A DNA stretch of 64,000 nucleotides, taken from NCBI GenBank assembly GCA_951213105.1, contig OX578155.1:29404857-29468856 (forward strand), written 5' to 3'. Under the pieces are notes generated by a model. It was not told the origin of the DNA, did no database searches, and was given only the letters and a program-made list of their open reading frames with translations. The position numbers were made by a program, and so were the translations under genes. This document shows, piece after piece, positions 10,425-20,690 of this stretch. Numbering within the stretch: the first letter of the stretch is position 1; the number at the start of each line of letters is the position of its first letter. This DNA comes from Amaurobius ferox. Its lineage: Eukaryota > Arthropoda > Arachnida > Araneae > Amaurobiidae.

Positions 10425-10541
10425 TGTGAACGCGCAATATTCCCTTTGGCGCCTTCTCTTTCGTCTGTCTCGAAGGCCAGGCGAAGAAAACACAGTCCAT
10501 GACGTCAGCATGACGTGAGACCAGGGTTTCCAAGATTTCCC

Positions 10542-10981
10542 TGTTAGAAGAAGGGTTTCCAGATTTGGCGATTTATCGCCAATTTGGCGACATTTGGCTA
10601 CTTCCGGGATATTTCAGAAACTTCAGAAAATAACTATTATTCTTTGAGATATAAAGATTTCTCAAAGTTTCTACAGAGGTTATAAAAGGACTCATCTCTC
10701 CTTTGCAGCGGAGTTGACGAATGGGCGTAACACGAGCTACATTGGATAGTGATTTTTGTCAATGTTTTGAGAATAGTAGTTGCTGTTTTGTGAAATGATT
10801 TTCGTCAATATTCTGTGAATAATATCAGTTATTTTGAGAAATTAGTGGAGCATTTAAGTGCTGTTTGATTGTATATTGTTCCTGTTTACTTTGTGCTTGT
10901 AAATAAACGTAAGTTATCCAGAAACTTGGACTCGTTCTTGTATCCTGCGTATACACCCACGATTCTGGAGGATACGTTCGT

Positions 10982-10983
<2 letters not shown>
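10542..10983 (+). mobile_element. Possible LTR-like segment with TATA box and polyadenylation signal
   Basis: TATAAAAG at 10681 and AATAAA at 10912 are about 230 bp apart in one orientation, and the segment opens TGTTAG and closes near GATACGTTCGTAA. This is the layout of a solo LTR or a promoter with a short transcript. The first 60 bases hold the TTGGCGA/TCGCCAA motifs also found in HLE B and C. No target duplication is visible and the ends are uncertain. Confidence 0.35.
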
Positions 10984-11016
<33 letters not shown>

Positions 11017-11090
11017 AACTGTCAATAACAATATATATATATATATATATATATTGCCGTAACAATATATATATATATATATACATATAA
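10984..11090. repeat. (TA)n microsatellites, three blocks
   Basis: AT runs at about 10986-11012, 11030-11054 and 11064-11084, separated by related spacers (GATAACTGTCAATAACA, TTGCCGTAACA). Confidence 0.95.
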
Positions 11091-11155
11091 AAATAAGTAT
11101 ATCACGAAAGGAACTCCTAGTTAAGTAAAGGAGAAAATAGAAACCTTACAGAGGA

Positions 11156-11413
11156 TGTGGCGCTTAGCAGCTCTGCATCCAGAGTGGCGCGCGCTCTGCA
11201 TCTAGAGTGGCTCCAGAGCAGCTCTACATCCAGAGCAGCTCTGCATCCAGAGTGGCATCCTTTTCGCGCATGCGCGACTTTCCCCTATAAAATGTTGTGT
11301 TTTCATGTTGGATTGTAGGGTGTATCTCTTCCTTGCTTGGTTCCATCTTTGCTTTTGTGTCCGTTCGGGTGCTTCTGTCTTTGCACATGTGGGAGATTGA
11401 CCATTGAGTTACA
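11156..11413 (+). mobile_element. LTR of an LTR retrotransposon (truncated element)
   Basis: Starts TGTGGCGCTTAG and ends GAGTTACA, one base before a primer-binding-site motif. A TATA box (CTATAAAATG) sits at 11285-11294. The upstream part holds about four repeats of CAGCTCTGCATCCAGAGTGG. A short leader follows the PBS and then the element breaks off in AT-rich DNA, with no gag or pol. The class (BEL/Pao or Gypsy) cannot be decided. The left boundary is the least sure part. Confidence 0.6.
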
Positions 11414-11414
11414 T

Positions 11415-11432
11415 TGGTGCCGTGAGCGTTGT
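11415..11432 (+). promoter_or_regulatory. Primer-binding-site-like motif
   Basis: TGGTGCCGTGAGCGTTGT begins one base after the LTR-terminal CA. TGGTGCC.. fits the complement of a tRNA 3' end (..GGCACCA). Confidence 0.55.
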
Positions 11433-12266
11433 CCGGGTCGAAAAAGCTGCTTTAAGCGGGAAAGGGGTGTCGCAATCCACCCCTGCCATTCTATGCAAAT
11501 CATATGGTCACTCCTGTTCTCGCTTATTTTTTCTTCTTGTTTATATCCTTATATATATATATATATATATATATTAGTATATATACTGCAAAAGTATAAT
11601 ACAATAATTTAAGACAGATTATTGAAAAATAATAAGCAATTTAATTTTAAAAACAAGCAAATTTATTATTTTATAAAAACAAACAGTTTTAATTTAAAAT
11701 TTAAACCAAATCCCTAAAACTTAAATAACACGAAGTTACAAATGAAGTAAAACACCACGCTGCTTCGCAACATTGAACAGTATATAAAATCCAAAAGGTC
11801 AGTTTCAAATCTGAAAATCAAATATGAAACGAAAAGGACTAGTACCAAAAATTGGCCGAGGGGGGGGGGGGGGTGACCCCCTCACCCCGGTTCAGCATGC
11901 TTTACGCTATGGACACACTCCCGGATGCCGGTACCATTCTGTATCTAGGCCATTATGCCTAAGAAAATCTTTATAGGAGGCGAAAAGACCTTATATATAT
12001 ATATATAAAGATTTACATGTTATTGAAAGTGTATATATATGTATGTAATTTTTACGGTTTTATAAGAGTCATGAAGAAAATAGTGTAGGGAGTATCGGCT
12101 ACCGGGAGCGTTTGCCATGGCGGAATTAAGCTTTAACCGGAGTGCTGGGGGTCGCAACTCCCCCCGGCTGTTATTTCCGTCACTCTTCTGGAAATTTTAC
12201 GAGTACATTGTTACTTGTCCTATTTGGGAATTTATATATGTATAAATATATATATATACATACATA
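11433..12266. other. Unassigned DNA with microsatellites and a poly-G run
   Basis: (TA)n at about 11549-11574 and 11992-12006, and a poly-G run at about 11859-11872. A GC-richer block at 12085-12190 has GGCTACCGGGAGCG and a short palindromic GGGGGTCGCAACTCCCCCC. No ORF of interest. Confidence 0.45.
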
Positions 12267-12930
12267 TCGGGGGTGATTCAAAAGTTCGGAGCAAAAGTAA
12301 AACACTATAAAAAAATATCTATGGGTCGGATAGACATGCGGTTTGCAGATTAATATTCACAGTGGTGGGGTATTTTGTGTGGCATGAAAATAGATTAGTT
12401 CAAACTCTCGACACTCGGGAGACTGCGGCAGATAAAGCCATGGAGATGACTTATGCTTGGAGGTGATTACGCACTGACTGGCCTGCGAGATCCCCAGACC
12501 TCACACCTTGTGATTTCTCGTCGTGGGGATACCTAAAATCACGGGTCTAGAGGAAAGCCCCAGTCCTTACCAGCACTGAAAGGTGCCTTACGACAGGAGG
12601 TAGCAGCCATTCCCATTAATACGCTGTTTCATGCTGTATCAGCCGTAATACCGCGACTGCACTCAGAACTGGAATGTGCTGGTGGACACATATATTGAGC
12701 ACTTGCAGCTGTAAATCATGCTGAAATGAAATATCTCATTACACAATTATTACCTCGCATTGTTTTATTCGTAGCAGCGCTCCCCTAGTGTCGAGATTTT
12801 GAATTATTTTTTTTTTCATGCCATACAAAATCTCCCACCACGGTGAATATTAATCTGCAAACCGCATGTCTCTCCGACCCATAGATATTTTTATAGCGTT
12901 TTACTTTTGCTCCGAACTTTTAAATCACCC

Positions 12931-12932
<2 letters not shown>
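12267..12932. mobile_element. mariner-type deletion derivative with ~123-bp TIRs
   Basis: The inverted arms 12267-12390 and 12811-12932 share GGGTGATT(C/T)AAAAGTTCGG, CTATGGGTCGGA, CATGCGGTTTGCAGATTAAT and TGGCATGAAAA, flanked by TA. The middle carries only the C-terminal end of a transposase. It is a shortened, dead descendant of a mariner-related transposon. Confidence 0.85.
12470..12698 (+). pseudogene. mariner-like transposase, C-terminal relic
   Basis: From 12470 the frame reads RTDWPARSPDLTPCDFSSWG then YLKSRV and a TAG at 12548. SPDLTPCDF.WG is the signature around the last catalytic Asp of mariner-related transposases. After a +1 shift, 12576-12698 reads LKGALRQEVAAIPINTLFHA ... VIPRLHSELECAGGHIY and a stop, matching the family's C-terminal 'RL..CI..GGH' end. 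The first two catalytic residues and the N-terminal DNA-binding region are gone. Confidence 0.85.

Positions 12933-12980
<48 letters not shown>
12933..12980. repeat. (TA)n microsatellite
   Basis: About 46 bases of alternating TA directly at the right TA target of the mariner derivative. Confidence 0.95.
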
Positions 12981-12983
<3 letters not shown>

Positions 12984-13079
12984 TTTTTCTTGCAAATTTT
13001 GCAGGAAAAAAAAAATTAAAAAACCTGTATGGTTAGTTCGAATGATCACAATTAGGGCTCTATTGAAAAAAATCGTGAA

Positions 13080-13490
13080 AAAAAAAATCTTTCGATTGAT
13101 ACCAAGTTTGACAATGTACCCCCCTCTGGGAGGAGGGGCTAATGACGTTATAAACATAAAAATTGTATCGCGGCTATTTTTCACTACAATGACTGAAACT
13201 GTTAAGTTTTGCTATTAATCCATAAATAACCCTTTTTATTCTTAATTGTGTGAAATTTTGGCCTATGCTGCCATGCTAAAAAAATACAAAATTTTGAAGT
13301 TTTCGCTCTAATTTCAAAAAATTCTGTTGAGTTCTAGATTTTTTGATAATAAAGCCGGATATAAAATTTCGTCCAAATCTATTAATATTGAGGCAGCTAT
13401 TATGTACAAAAGAAATAAACCACAGACAGACAGACTGACATCACTCTAAAAATAGTCAAAATGGGTTCAGAAGTTAGTGTTTTAGTTAGT
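13080..13490 (+). repeat. HLE-related repeat, family F (copy 1)
   Basis: Shares TTTCGATTGATACCAAGTTT, GACAATGTACCCCC, a run around CGGCTATTTTTCACTACAAT and the end CAGACAGACTGACATCACTC with copies at 15.5-15.8 kb (inverted) and 46.6-47.0 kb. The terminal block (microsatellite, then CATCACTCTAAAAATAG) resembles the HLE layout, but typical ends are not preserved. Confidence 0.75.
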
Positions 13491-13663
13491 TGGTTAAACA
13501 GTTTAGAACTTTTCCTACTTTATAACTAACAAATCCCGTAAATAATGCAAGCATCGAGCACTTGTTGCCAGCGTATTTCCGTTTCAACTCAAATTATATA
13601 GCCTCGAACCCAAAGTGTGCATATTGTCCATAGAGTTTGTCGCTCCGCTATAGGAGAACCCTG

Positions 13664-15204
13664 TTATTGTTGAGACCCAGACCGTCCGACCTACCAGAAA
13701 GGTGTAGAAGACCCAGACCGTCCGACTCATCCTGAGGACTTGAGTATCTAATTGGACGGCCGGGATACTAGAAAGGTGTAGAAGACCCAGGCCGCCTGAC
13801 TCATCCTGAGGACTTGAGTATCTAATTGGACGGCCGGGAAAAGAGTTAGCGGAAGCCAACTCCCGGGGCGGCCAACGTCCGACGGTCTGGGGCAAAGTTT
13901 ATTTAAGTTTCAAAAAATATACATTGAGGTTACAAGGAGTTGTACAAAGAGGTGAAGATGAGTTAACATTTTGATGATTAGATGACATGATTAAATATAG
14001 ATGACATGATATTTAGCAAGATGACATGATATAAAACATGATGTTTGATGACAGTTGTAGATGATTAGATGACAGGATTGAAGAATGATGACATGTTTAA
14101 GAATTGATGACAAGTTATTTTGCGTGAAGACAAAAATGAAAATGAAGACATGAATAAAATTGAGGATGACATTATATAAAATTGAAAAGAAGAAAAATTA
14201 TATGATATTTTGTTGATGAAAAAAAAATGGTGGTATGAAAATGACTAGGGTAAAATACAAAAATATCATTCTACTACTAATGATATATATGAAACCAGTA
14301 TAAAGTAATAGGATGTAATACGAAACATGGTATAATTATTGCTTATCAAGGTTGGTATACAAAGCACAAACAACCAACAGCTCAAACAAGGGACGAAACG
14401 CACAAGTACTACAACAAAACGAGCAAAGAACAAGCAGCTTAAACAAAGACAAAAACACTAACAAACGACGGCACCACCGGGAAAGTAAGAGGGAGGAGTC
14501 ACCGGCCAGAGATAAAAATTGAAAGCAGAAAAACCCCAGGCTGATTAAGAGATTTTGTTTGAAACTTCTCTTGCAATGAGAACACAGTTTTTGATTTTGT
14601 TAATGGAGGATTTGTTGGAGCAAACACTCGAGAACCAGGTCGCAAAATTTTGGGGAGAAGGTTTAGAGAGGTGAAAAGGTTTGGTAAGGGGGCAGGAAAA
14701 TACAAAATGATCGGCGTCGCCGAAGGAACCGCAGGTACAACTGGAAGAGGATTTGCATTTAAAAGAATATAAATAGTCAGGGAAGGGTCCATGGCCCGTT
14801 ATAAAATATATAAGGTATTTATTAGTAATTTGGGAGTTGAAATTTACCTTAGGGAGGAAAGTTAAAATTCTAGCTGGGTCGTGGGTACGGGGCGAAATAT
14901 AATTATTTAGATAGGTTTGCCAAGATTTTAGAATGTCAAATTTATAATGTTTTTTTAAAAGGGAAGAGCCACCACAGCGGGAAGAGCCACCCAATTTAGA
15001 CCGAAACCCAGTGGGGAAGGCATCCACAGGGGCCGTACCCTCCTTCCCCTACCATCAACCTCTCGGAAGGACTTACGGACGACCCACATGTTTAAAGTGA
15101 TCGTACTCCGCATGAACACGGCGACAGTTTTGGCAGCGCAGGGAATCGAACCCGGGCCTACCGAGTGCAATTCCCGCGCGCTAACTACTGGGCTACCGCG
15201 CCCC
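13664..15204 (-). mobile_element. Chimeric SINE-LINE retroposon, 1.54 kb, with TSD
   Basis: Read on the minus strand. The tRNA-headed SINE 5' half runs 15204 to about 14990 (A box, B box, body up to GGTCTAAATTGGGTGGC). Next is a LINE ORF2 3' fragment (about 14990-14545), an untranslated stretch rich in ATGTCATC (to about 13900), then two copies of the LINE/SINE tail and (CAA)-like ending. The whole unit is flanked by ATAGGAGAACCCTG (13650-13663) and ATAGGAAAACCCTG (15205-15218), 13 of 14 identical, so it inserted as one molecule. The SINE-LINE joint carries a duplicated GGTGGCTCTTCCC. Confidence 0.85.
14545..15027 (-). pseudogene. LINE ORF2 C-terminal fragment fused to SINE sequence
   Basis: A 160-residue open frame. 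Its first ~20 residues (MDAFPTGFRSKLGGSS) are translated SINE. The rest is the C-terminal part of a non-LTR retrotransposon (Jockey/CR1/R1-like group), with YFITGHGPFPDYLYSFK, then the Cys-His knuckle CTCGSFGDADHFVFSCPLTK, ending SSINKIKNCVLIAREVSNKIS. Reverse transcriptase and endonuclease are absent, so it cannot be functional alone. The frame stays open across the joint, either by chance or because the chimera is young. A second copy of the last residues is at 56742-56826 (SIHKIKDCVLAEKEISNKIN). Confidence 0.8.
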
Positions 15205-15479
15205 ATAGGAAAACCCTGTGTCGATCGACGATCGACAAGCTTGGAATAGGTCTCCTGGAGCGGCTTTATCTAGCGGACTAAGGAGCCGTATAGAGCCCCA
15301 TCTCACAGAGGGACTCCGAATTTTTTTTATGCTGTTATTCAATTCGAAATTAGAATAAACTTGTATTCAGTTATGCAAATCAATCTTCTATATAAGAGCA
15401 GTAAAACTCAAAAATATAAATAATTTCAACATTACCCCAGGAAGTGTCGTTGTCCCAAACAGTTTTAGAAAATTTTAAG

Positions 15480-15835
15480 AATTTCATTTGAGGCTGAAAA
15501 TGTATTTGAGACTTGTGTCGAAAAATCAAGAAATAGATAGATTTTTTTTTTTTTTATTATTTCGACTGAAAATTTCAAAATTTATTCAAAATTTTATATT
15601 TCCTGAACAGGGCGGCATAGTGCAAAATTTGACAAAATTATGCATAAAAGAGCTATTTATGGCTGAATGGTCGTGAAACTTAACAGTTTCAATCATTGTA
15701 GTGAAAAATAGCCGCGGTGCAATTTTTGTACTTGTGACTTCATTAGACCCCCCCCCCCCACCTCTTGGGGTGACAAGTTAATCCCGAGGAATACATTATC
15801 AAACTTAGTATCAATCGAAAGGTTTTTTCATGCCC
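15480..15835 (-). repeat. HLE-related repeat, family F (copy 2, inverted to copy 1)
   Basis: Reverse complement of the block at 13080-13330: AAACTTAACAGTTTCAATCA, TTGTAGTGAAAAATAGCCGC, ACTTAGTATCAATCGAAAGG. With copy 1 it brackets the chimeric retroposon in a ~2.7-kb inverted arrangement. A poly-C run lies at 15751-15760. Confidence 0.75.
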
Positions 15836-16450
15836 TTTAAAATGGCGGGTAACGTGCTATAATTGGGATTAATGACGGGTAACGTGCTGTAATTAAAATG
15901 GATTTTGGTATGGTAAAATCGAGCTGAGAGCTAGCTACACTCCAGTGTTAATTCATATCTTTCTGTAGCAGTTGAAAACGCTGTACTAGACTGTAAATAT
16001 GAAATAATGAAAAGCAGATATTTAAACCACTAAGTCTCTCTCCCACCCACCCCCTGCCTTTATTTTCATATCTATACAATTTTTTTTTTTAAATATATGT
16101 AATTATTCGAGTGTCGATGATATGCATAACATAATCCTCTGACTTTTAATGATTCGCTGGTGCTAATTGAAGCGTTGCCATTCCACGTTGCGAAGTAGCT
16201 TATATTACGAGTCATAAATAATCACTCGAGTATACAGGGAAATGAACGCTGCCGTGTTGTTACCCAAGTGTTGTATTTTTCCTCATTAATAGTAATTATA
16301 ATTTCTAATTGCCACGCATTCTAAAAACGTGATCGTCATTTTTCATTGGAGATATTGCAGAAGAAATATTAAAATATTTGACTTTCTTTTACAATACATT
16401 CATATCTGCTTCTATTATAATCGGTAATATGATCACTTCTAGAATTAAAA
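15836..16450. other. Unassigned DNA with a short duplication
   Basis: GGGTAACGTGCT(A/G)TAATT occurs twice, about 30 bases apart, near 15848 and 15877. Otherwise no gene or shared repeat. Confidence 0.5.
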
Positions 16451-17042
16451 ATCTGATGTGGGCAGTACATGACTTTCCCTGCAGACTTATATGTACGTTC
16501 TCTTTATTTTAAGTAAATGTAATTCACTTTTAATTCAATTTTCGTTCTCATTTGATTTGATAACTGCATTTATTTTCAAAGGCGGCGTTGAAAAAATACG
16601 AAAAAACTAAAATATCTCGAGAACGGCTAGTCCTACTGTAATGCGGTTGGTCTTATTCTTTTCTTCGTTTAAAAATAAGTATTAAACAAGCATTTGATTA
16701 ATCAGCACCACGGTGTCCCACAAGTGACTTATCTACCTAATTTTGTAAAATTCGGACGATTAGTTTTTCAGCTAGAGTGGATACAAGCTTTTGCGGGCCA
16801 TTTCGCAAAAAAAAAGACGGGTTCTTTTATCCCGAATCGTACCCAAAACTAATCATCACTAGATTCACCCACAAATGACTTACCTACCAAATTTTATGAA
16901 AGTCGGTGTCACGCTAAAAAATTTTTTATCGTATTCTAGAGGTCTCGAAACGTGTAGATTCGTCAAAAATTCGAGTTGCGATTTTCTGCATGATTCCTTC
17001 CAATACTTTCCCTATACATTACCATGTATTGCAGAGAAAGTA
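16451..17042 (+). mobile_element. HLE family A copy with internal deletions
   Basis: Starts ATCTGATGTGGGCAGTACAT and ends with the hairpin GCAGAGAAAGTA. The first repeat-like block after TTAAACAAGCATTTGAT and the whole TG microsatellite are missing, leaving about 590 bp. Confidence 0.9.
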
Positions 17043-17052
17043 AAAAAAAAAG

Positions 17053-17110
17053 ATCTGATGTGTACAATATATGACTTTCCATTCATAATGAAATTACTTT
17101 ATTTTTTCAC
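17053..17110 (+). mobile_element. HLE 5' terminal fragment
   Basis: ATCTGATGTGTACAATATAT and GACTTTCC sit about 10 bases behind the previous copy, suggesting a head-to-tail neighbour that has lost most of its body. Confidence 0.55.
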
Positions 17111-17147
17111 AGCGAAACAATGGCGTGCAATACAATTTTTTATGTCC

Positions 17148-17632
17148 ACACCTACGGAGTTAGAAAGGAGGAGATGAAACTTCTAAGCGGATGAAACTCT
17201 TGAAAATGCCGTAATGCTTTGAGAATTATATCTAGGTGTCGCTAGTGTTAGCAAAGTAGTCGCTATTGCTAGTTGACATAACAGAAGGGCGTAGTATTTA
17301 GTATATGTATTTTTGATTATTTTAAATTAAAAGTTCCTTAATTATGAGTATAATTAATCAGTATTTTTTCTTAGTTGTGGGATAGAGTACAGAATAGTAA
17401 TAATTTTGAATACGTGGGAATATTCTTTACTGTTTCAGTTCTACTTGCGCTAATAATTTACTTTTACAAAATGGACAGTTTAAATAAATATTTTAGGCCT
17501 TTCGCCATAGAAAAGCGTACAATTCAGGACTACTTATTTTATCTCAGCGCCACCCGAATTATTGTTTCAAACGATATTGCCGTTTTCTTAATATGAAGTT
17601 TTAACTCCTTACTTTTACCTTTATGGGTTTAC
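17148..17632 (+). repeat. Family I repeat
   Basis: Carries ACTCTTGAAAATGCCGTAAT, ATATCTAGGTGTCGCTAGTG, AGGCCTTTCGCCATAGAAA and CTCAGCGCCACCCGAATTAT, in the order seen at 29.9 and 53.4 kb. Ends TTACCTTTATGG. Non-coding. Confidence 0.85.
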
Positions 17633-18295
17633 CATTGCCCAGTTCGGCCCGAAATGATTTGTACTCAAATGTATAATTGCTCAAAGAATAATTGCTATGC
17701 GCCAAAATTATATTTTTTAATACTCACAAAAATCCTACTAATGTCTAGCGAAATAGAATTCGCCAATTTGCAGTGAAAGTGAAACATTGGGCGGCACAAA
17801 TATTTTGTTATAATCTGTTTAATAACAAACGATTTAAATCATGGGTATTTTTTGCATTTTGTATTTCAGCGAGAAACCATCGGAATTAAGCGACCTTCTT
17901 AAACTGATTTAAAATTAGAAACGAAAGTAACATTCGCGGAGATAATTTTAGTACATAATTATCGTGATGTAATGGACGTGAGTAACGAAAGATGGCATAA
18001 GAACTGCATTAGAATTTTCTTGAATACCTTAAATACCCTGCTCTATTCTGGATCAATAAGTGCCATTTTTATTCTTCCTTAGAAAATTCCTGCTAATCGT
18101 CTGCTAAATTGCATCACGTGATGGCAAATATTTTTCTCTATTTTGCTTTTTCAAAAGAACTCACTCTCTTTCTTTGCGATTTGTTAAATTTCAAAGATAG
18201 TTTTTTTTTTTACTTCTTTGGTTTGTTCTGAAAGTTGTATTATTATAACTTTTGGCTGAATTAAAGAGAGAAAATATATGGAATAATTATTGCTT
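17633..18295. other. Unassigned AT-rich DNA
   Basis: No repeat, ORF or RNA gene recognised. Confidence 0.5.
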
Positions 18296-19359
18296 TTATT
18301 TCCCCTATATATAGGGAAAGTATTGTGGCGGAGTTGAAAATTCCAATTCGAGTTTTCGACGGAAGAGTATGTTTCAAGCATCCCTGAACTCGAATCGAAC
18401 GGTTTTAAGGTGGTGTGTGTGTGTGAGTCTGCAGAAGCTATATCTCACGAACGAGTGGAGCGTTTCGAACGAAATTTGGTACAAATACTACAATCGGTGA
18501 ATACTGAAAGCCCATTGATTTTAAGCGCAATCGAATGTTTGGAAGATCGCACAAATTTTCGAATGAATTAAAAAAAAATAATCATTAAAAGATCAGGACT
18601 TTTAATAATGTTACGTAAATTATCATTTCTTATGTAATTTTTCATTAGAAAACGAATGACACAAGATAGCTAGCATGGAATGTTTGATCTCAAGATATCG
18701 CAGGTTTTTCTAGTAAATTTATCAAAATTATTAAATAAAATTTAAAAAAATATTAGCTATCGTGAAATATGTTCACTTTTCATTTAATATTATGCGACAA
18801 ATGTGTTAATACACTTCTTGTGGATCTAGTCCGTTCCATTCACGAGAGAAGATACATTTGTAACAGTTTAGTATTTATACGACCAACAATTCGCAAATAG
18901 TTGGATTTATATATATATATTAACAAAGCTCTTCTCTCCATCTGCCTGTAACGCTTGACGATAAATTTGGTGAACTTGGCGACTTATTTAGCGAAATATT
19001 GCCAACTTTTCGATATGACGTCCCAGATTGACAAAAATATAGTCAAAATTGCAAAAATGGCGCTACATTGACGGAAATGTTGTCAAATTGGCGAATTAAT
19101 TATTAAAATATTTTAATATATGGACTCAATTGCTTATTTCGGGTGCTGTCAATATCGACAATTGTCAATTTAGAGTTACGCAAAATATAATTTAATTGAA
19201 TACTTCGAAATAGTTTTACATGTTGTCATCCGGAAAAGCGCCCAATATACAATTCAACGTTAAAAACAAAGTACCCTGGATCTTACTCATCATTTTTTCA
19301 CTGTGAAAGAAGTAAATTCATTGCATTATATAGGGAAAGTCTTGTGCTGCCCACATCAA
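18296..19359 (-). mobile_element. HLE family C copy
   Basis: Opens with CCCTATATATAGGGAAAGTA and GAGTTGAAAATTCCAATTCG, has a short TG microsatellite and CTCACGAACGAGTGGAGCG. It ends TATAGGGAAAGTCTTGTGCT then GCCCACATCA. The interior 18940-19090 holds diverged TTGGCGA-type units. It matches 48281-49086 through GCGCCCAA-like and AACGTTAAAAAC blocks. Confidence 0.85.
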
Positions 19360-19440
19360 TTTTTTTTTTCTAATCTTAGATTGTATAATTTTTAATCTTA
19401 GATAGATGAGAATGGGGCACCTCGGGATACTTTTCAGTTA
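19360..19440. repeat. Flank shared by both family C copies
   Basis: TTGTATAATTTTTAATCTTA and GATGAGAATGGGGCAC are also found just outside the family C copy at 49.1 kb. Either the element is longer than its TCTGATG terminus implies, or both copies lie in the same older repeat. Confidence 0.65.
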
Positions 19441-19463
19441 TTTATTTTTATAAATATTTTTTT

Positions 19464-20690
19464 AATAATTCTATCTTAACCAAGCACTTATATCATATAC
19501 ATTAAACACTTTCGCATAAGATAAAAGAAAAGTATAATCCACTTCAGTGTCTTATACATAATTAATAATTCCATCTTAAACACTTATATCATATACATTA
19601 AACACTTTCGCGTAAGATGAAAGTATAATCCACTCAATGTCTTATACATAACTAATAATTCTATCTTAATCAAACACTTATATCATATACATTAAACACT
19701 TTCGCATAAGTTAAAAGTACAATCCACTTCAATGTCTTATACATAATTAATAATTCTATCTTAACCAAGCACTTATATCATATACATTAAACACTTTCGC
19801 ATAAGATAAAAGAAAAGTATAATCCACTTCAGTGTCTTATACATAATTAATAATTCTATCTTAAACACTTATATCATATACATTAAACACTTTCGCGTAA
19901 GATGAAAGTATAATCCACTCAATGTCTTATACATAACTAATAATTCTATCTTAATCAAACACTTATATCATATACATTAAACACTTTCGCATAAGATAAA
20001 AGTATAATCCACTGCAATGTCTTCTACATAATTAATAATTCCATCTTAAACAAACACTTATATACATTAAACACTTTCGCGTAAGATAAAAGTATAATCC
20101 ACTTCAATGTGGAATTTCATAATTAATACTTATATCTTAACCAAACACTTACATCATATACATTAAACACTTTCGCATAAGATAAAAGTATAATCCACTT
20201 CAGTGTCTTCTACATAATTAATAATTCTATCTTAACCAAACACTTATATACATTAAACACTTTCGCGTAAGATAAAAGTATAATCCACTTCAATGTCTTA
20301 TACATAATGAATAATTCTATCTTAATTAAACACTTATATCATATACATTAAACACTTTCGCATAAGATGAAAGTATAATCCACTTCAATGTCTTATGCAT
20401 AATTAATAATTCTATCTTAAATACTTATATCATATACATTAAACAGTTTCGCGTAAGATGAAAGTATAATCCACTTCAATGTCTTATACATAATTAATAA
20501 TTCTATTTTAACCAAACACTTATACATTAAACACTTTCGCGTAAGATAAAAGTATAATCCACTTCAATGTCTTGTACATAATTAATAATTCTATCTTAAC
20601 CAAACACTTATATCATATACATTAAACACTTTCGCATAAGATGAAAGTATAACCCACTTCAATGTTTTATACATAAGTAATAAATATTGT
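19464..20690. repeat. ~95-bp satellite, 13 monomers, with a 285-bp higher-order period
   Basis: Monomers run AATAATTCTATCTTAA, CACTTATATCATATACATTA, AACACTTTCGC(A/G)TAAG, TATAATCCACTTCAATG and TCTTATACAT. I count 13 ACA(C/G)TTTCGC sites. Monomers alternate between GCATAAG and GCGTAAG variants. The first three monomers repeat almost exactly 285 bp later (CTATCTTAACCAAGCAC at 19471 and 19756). Confidence 0.93.
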
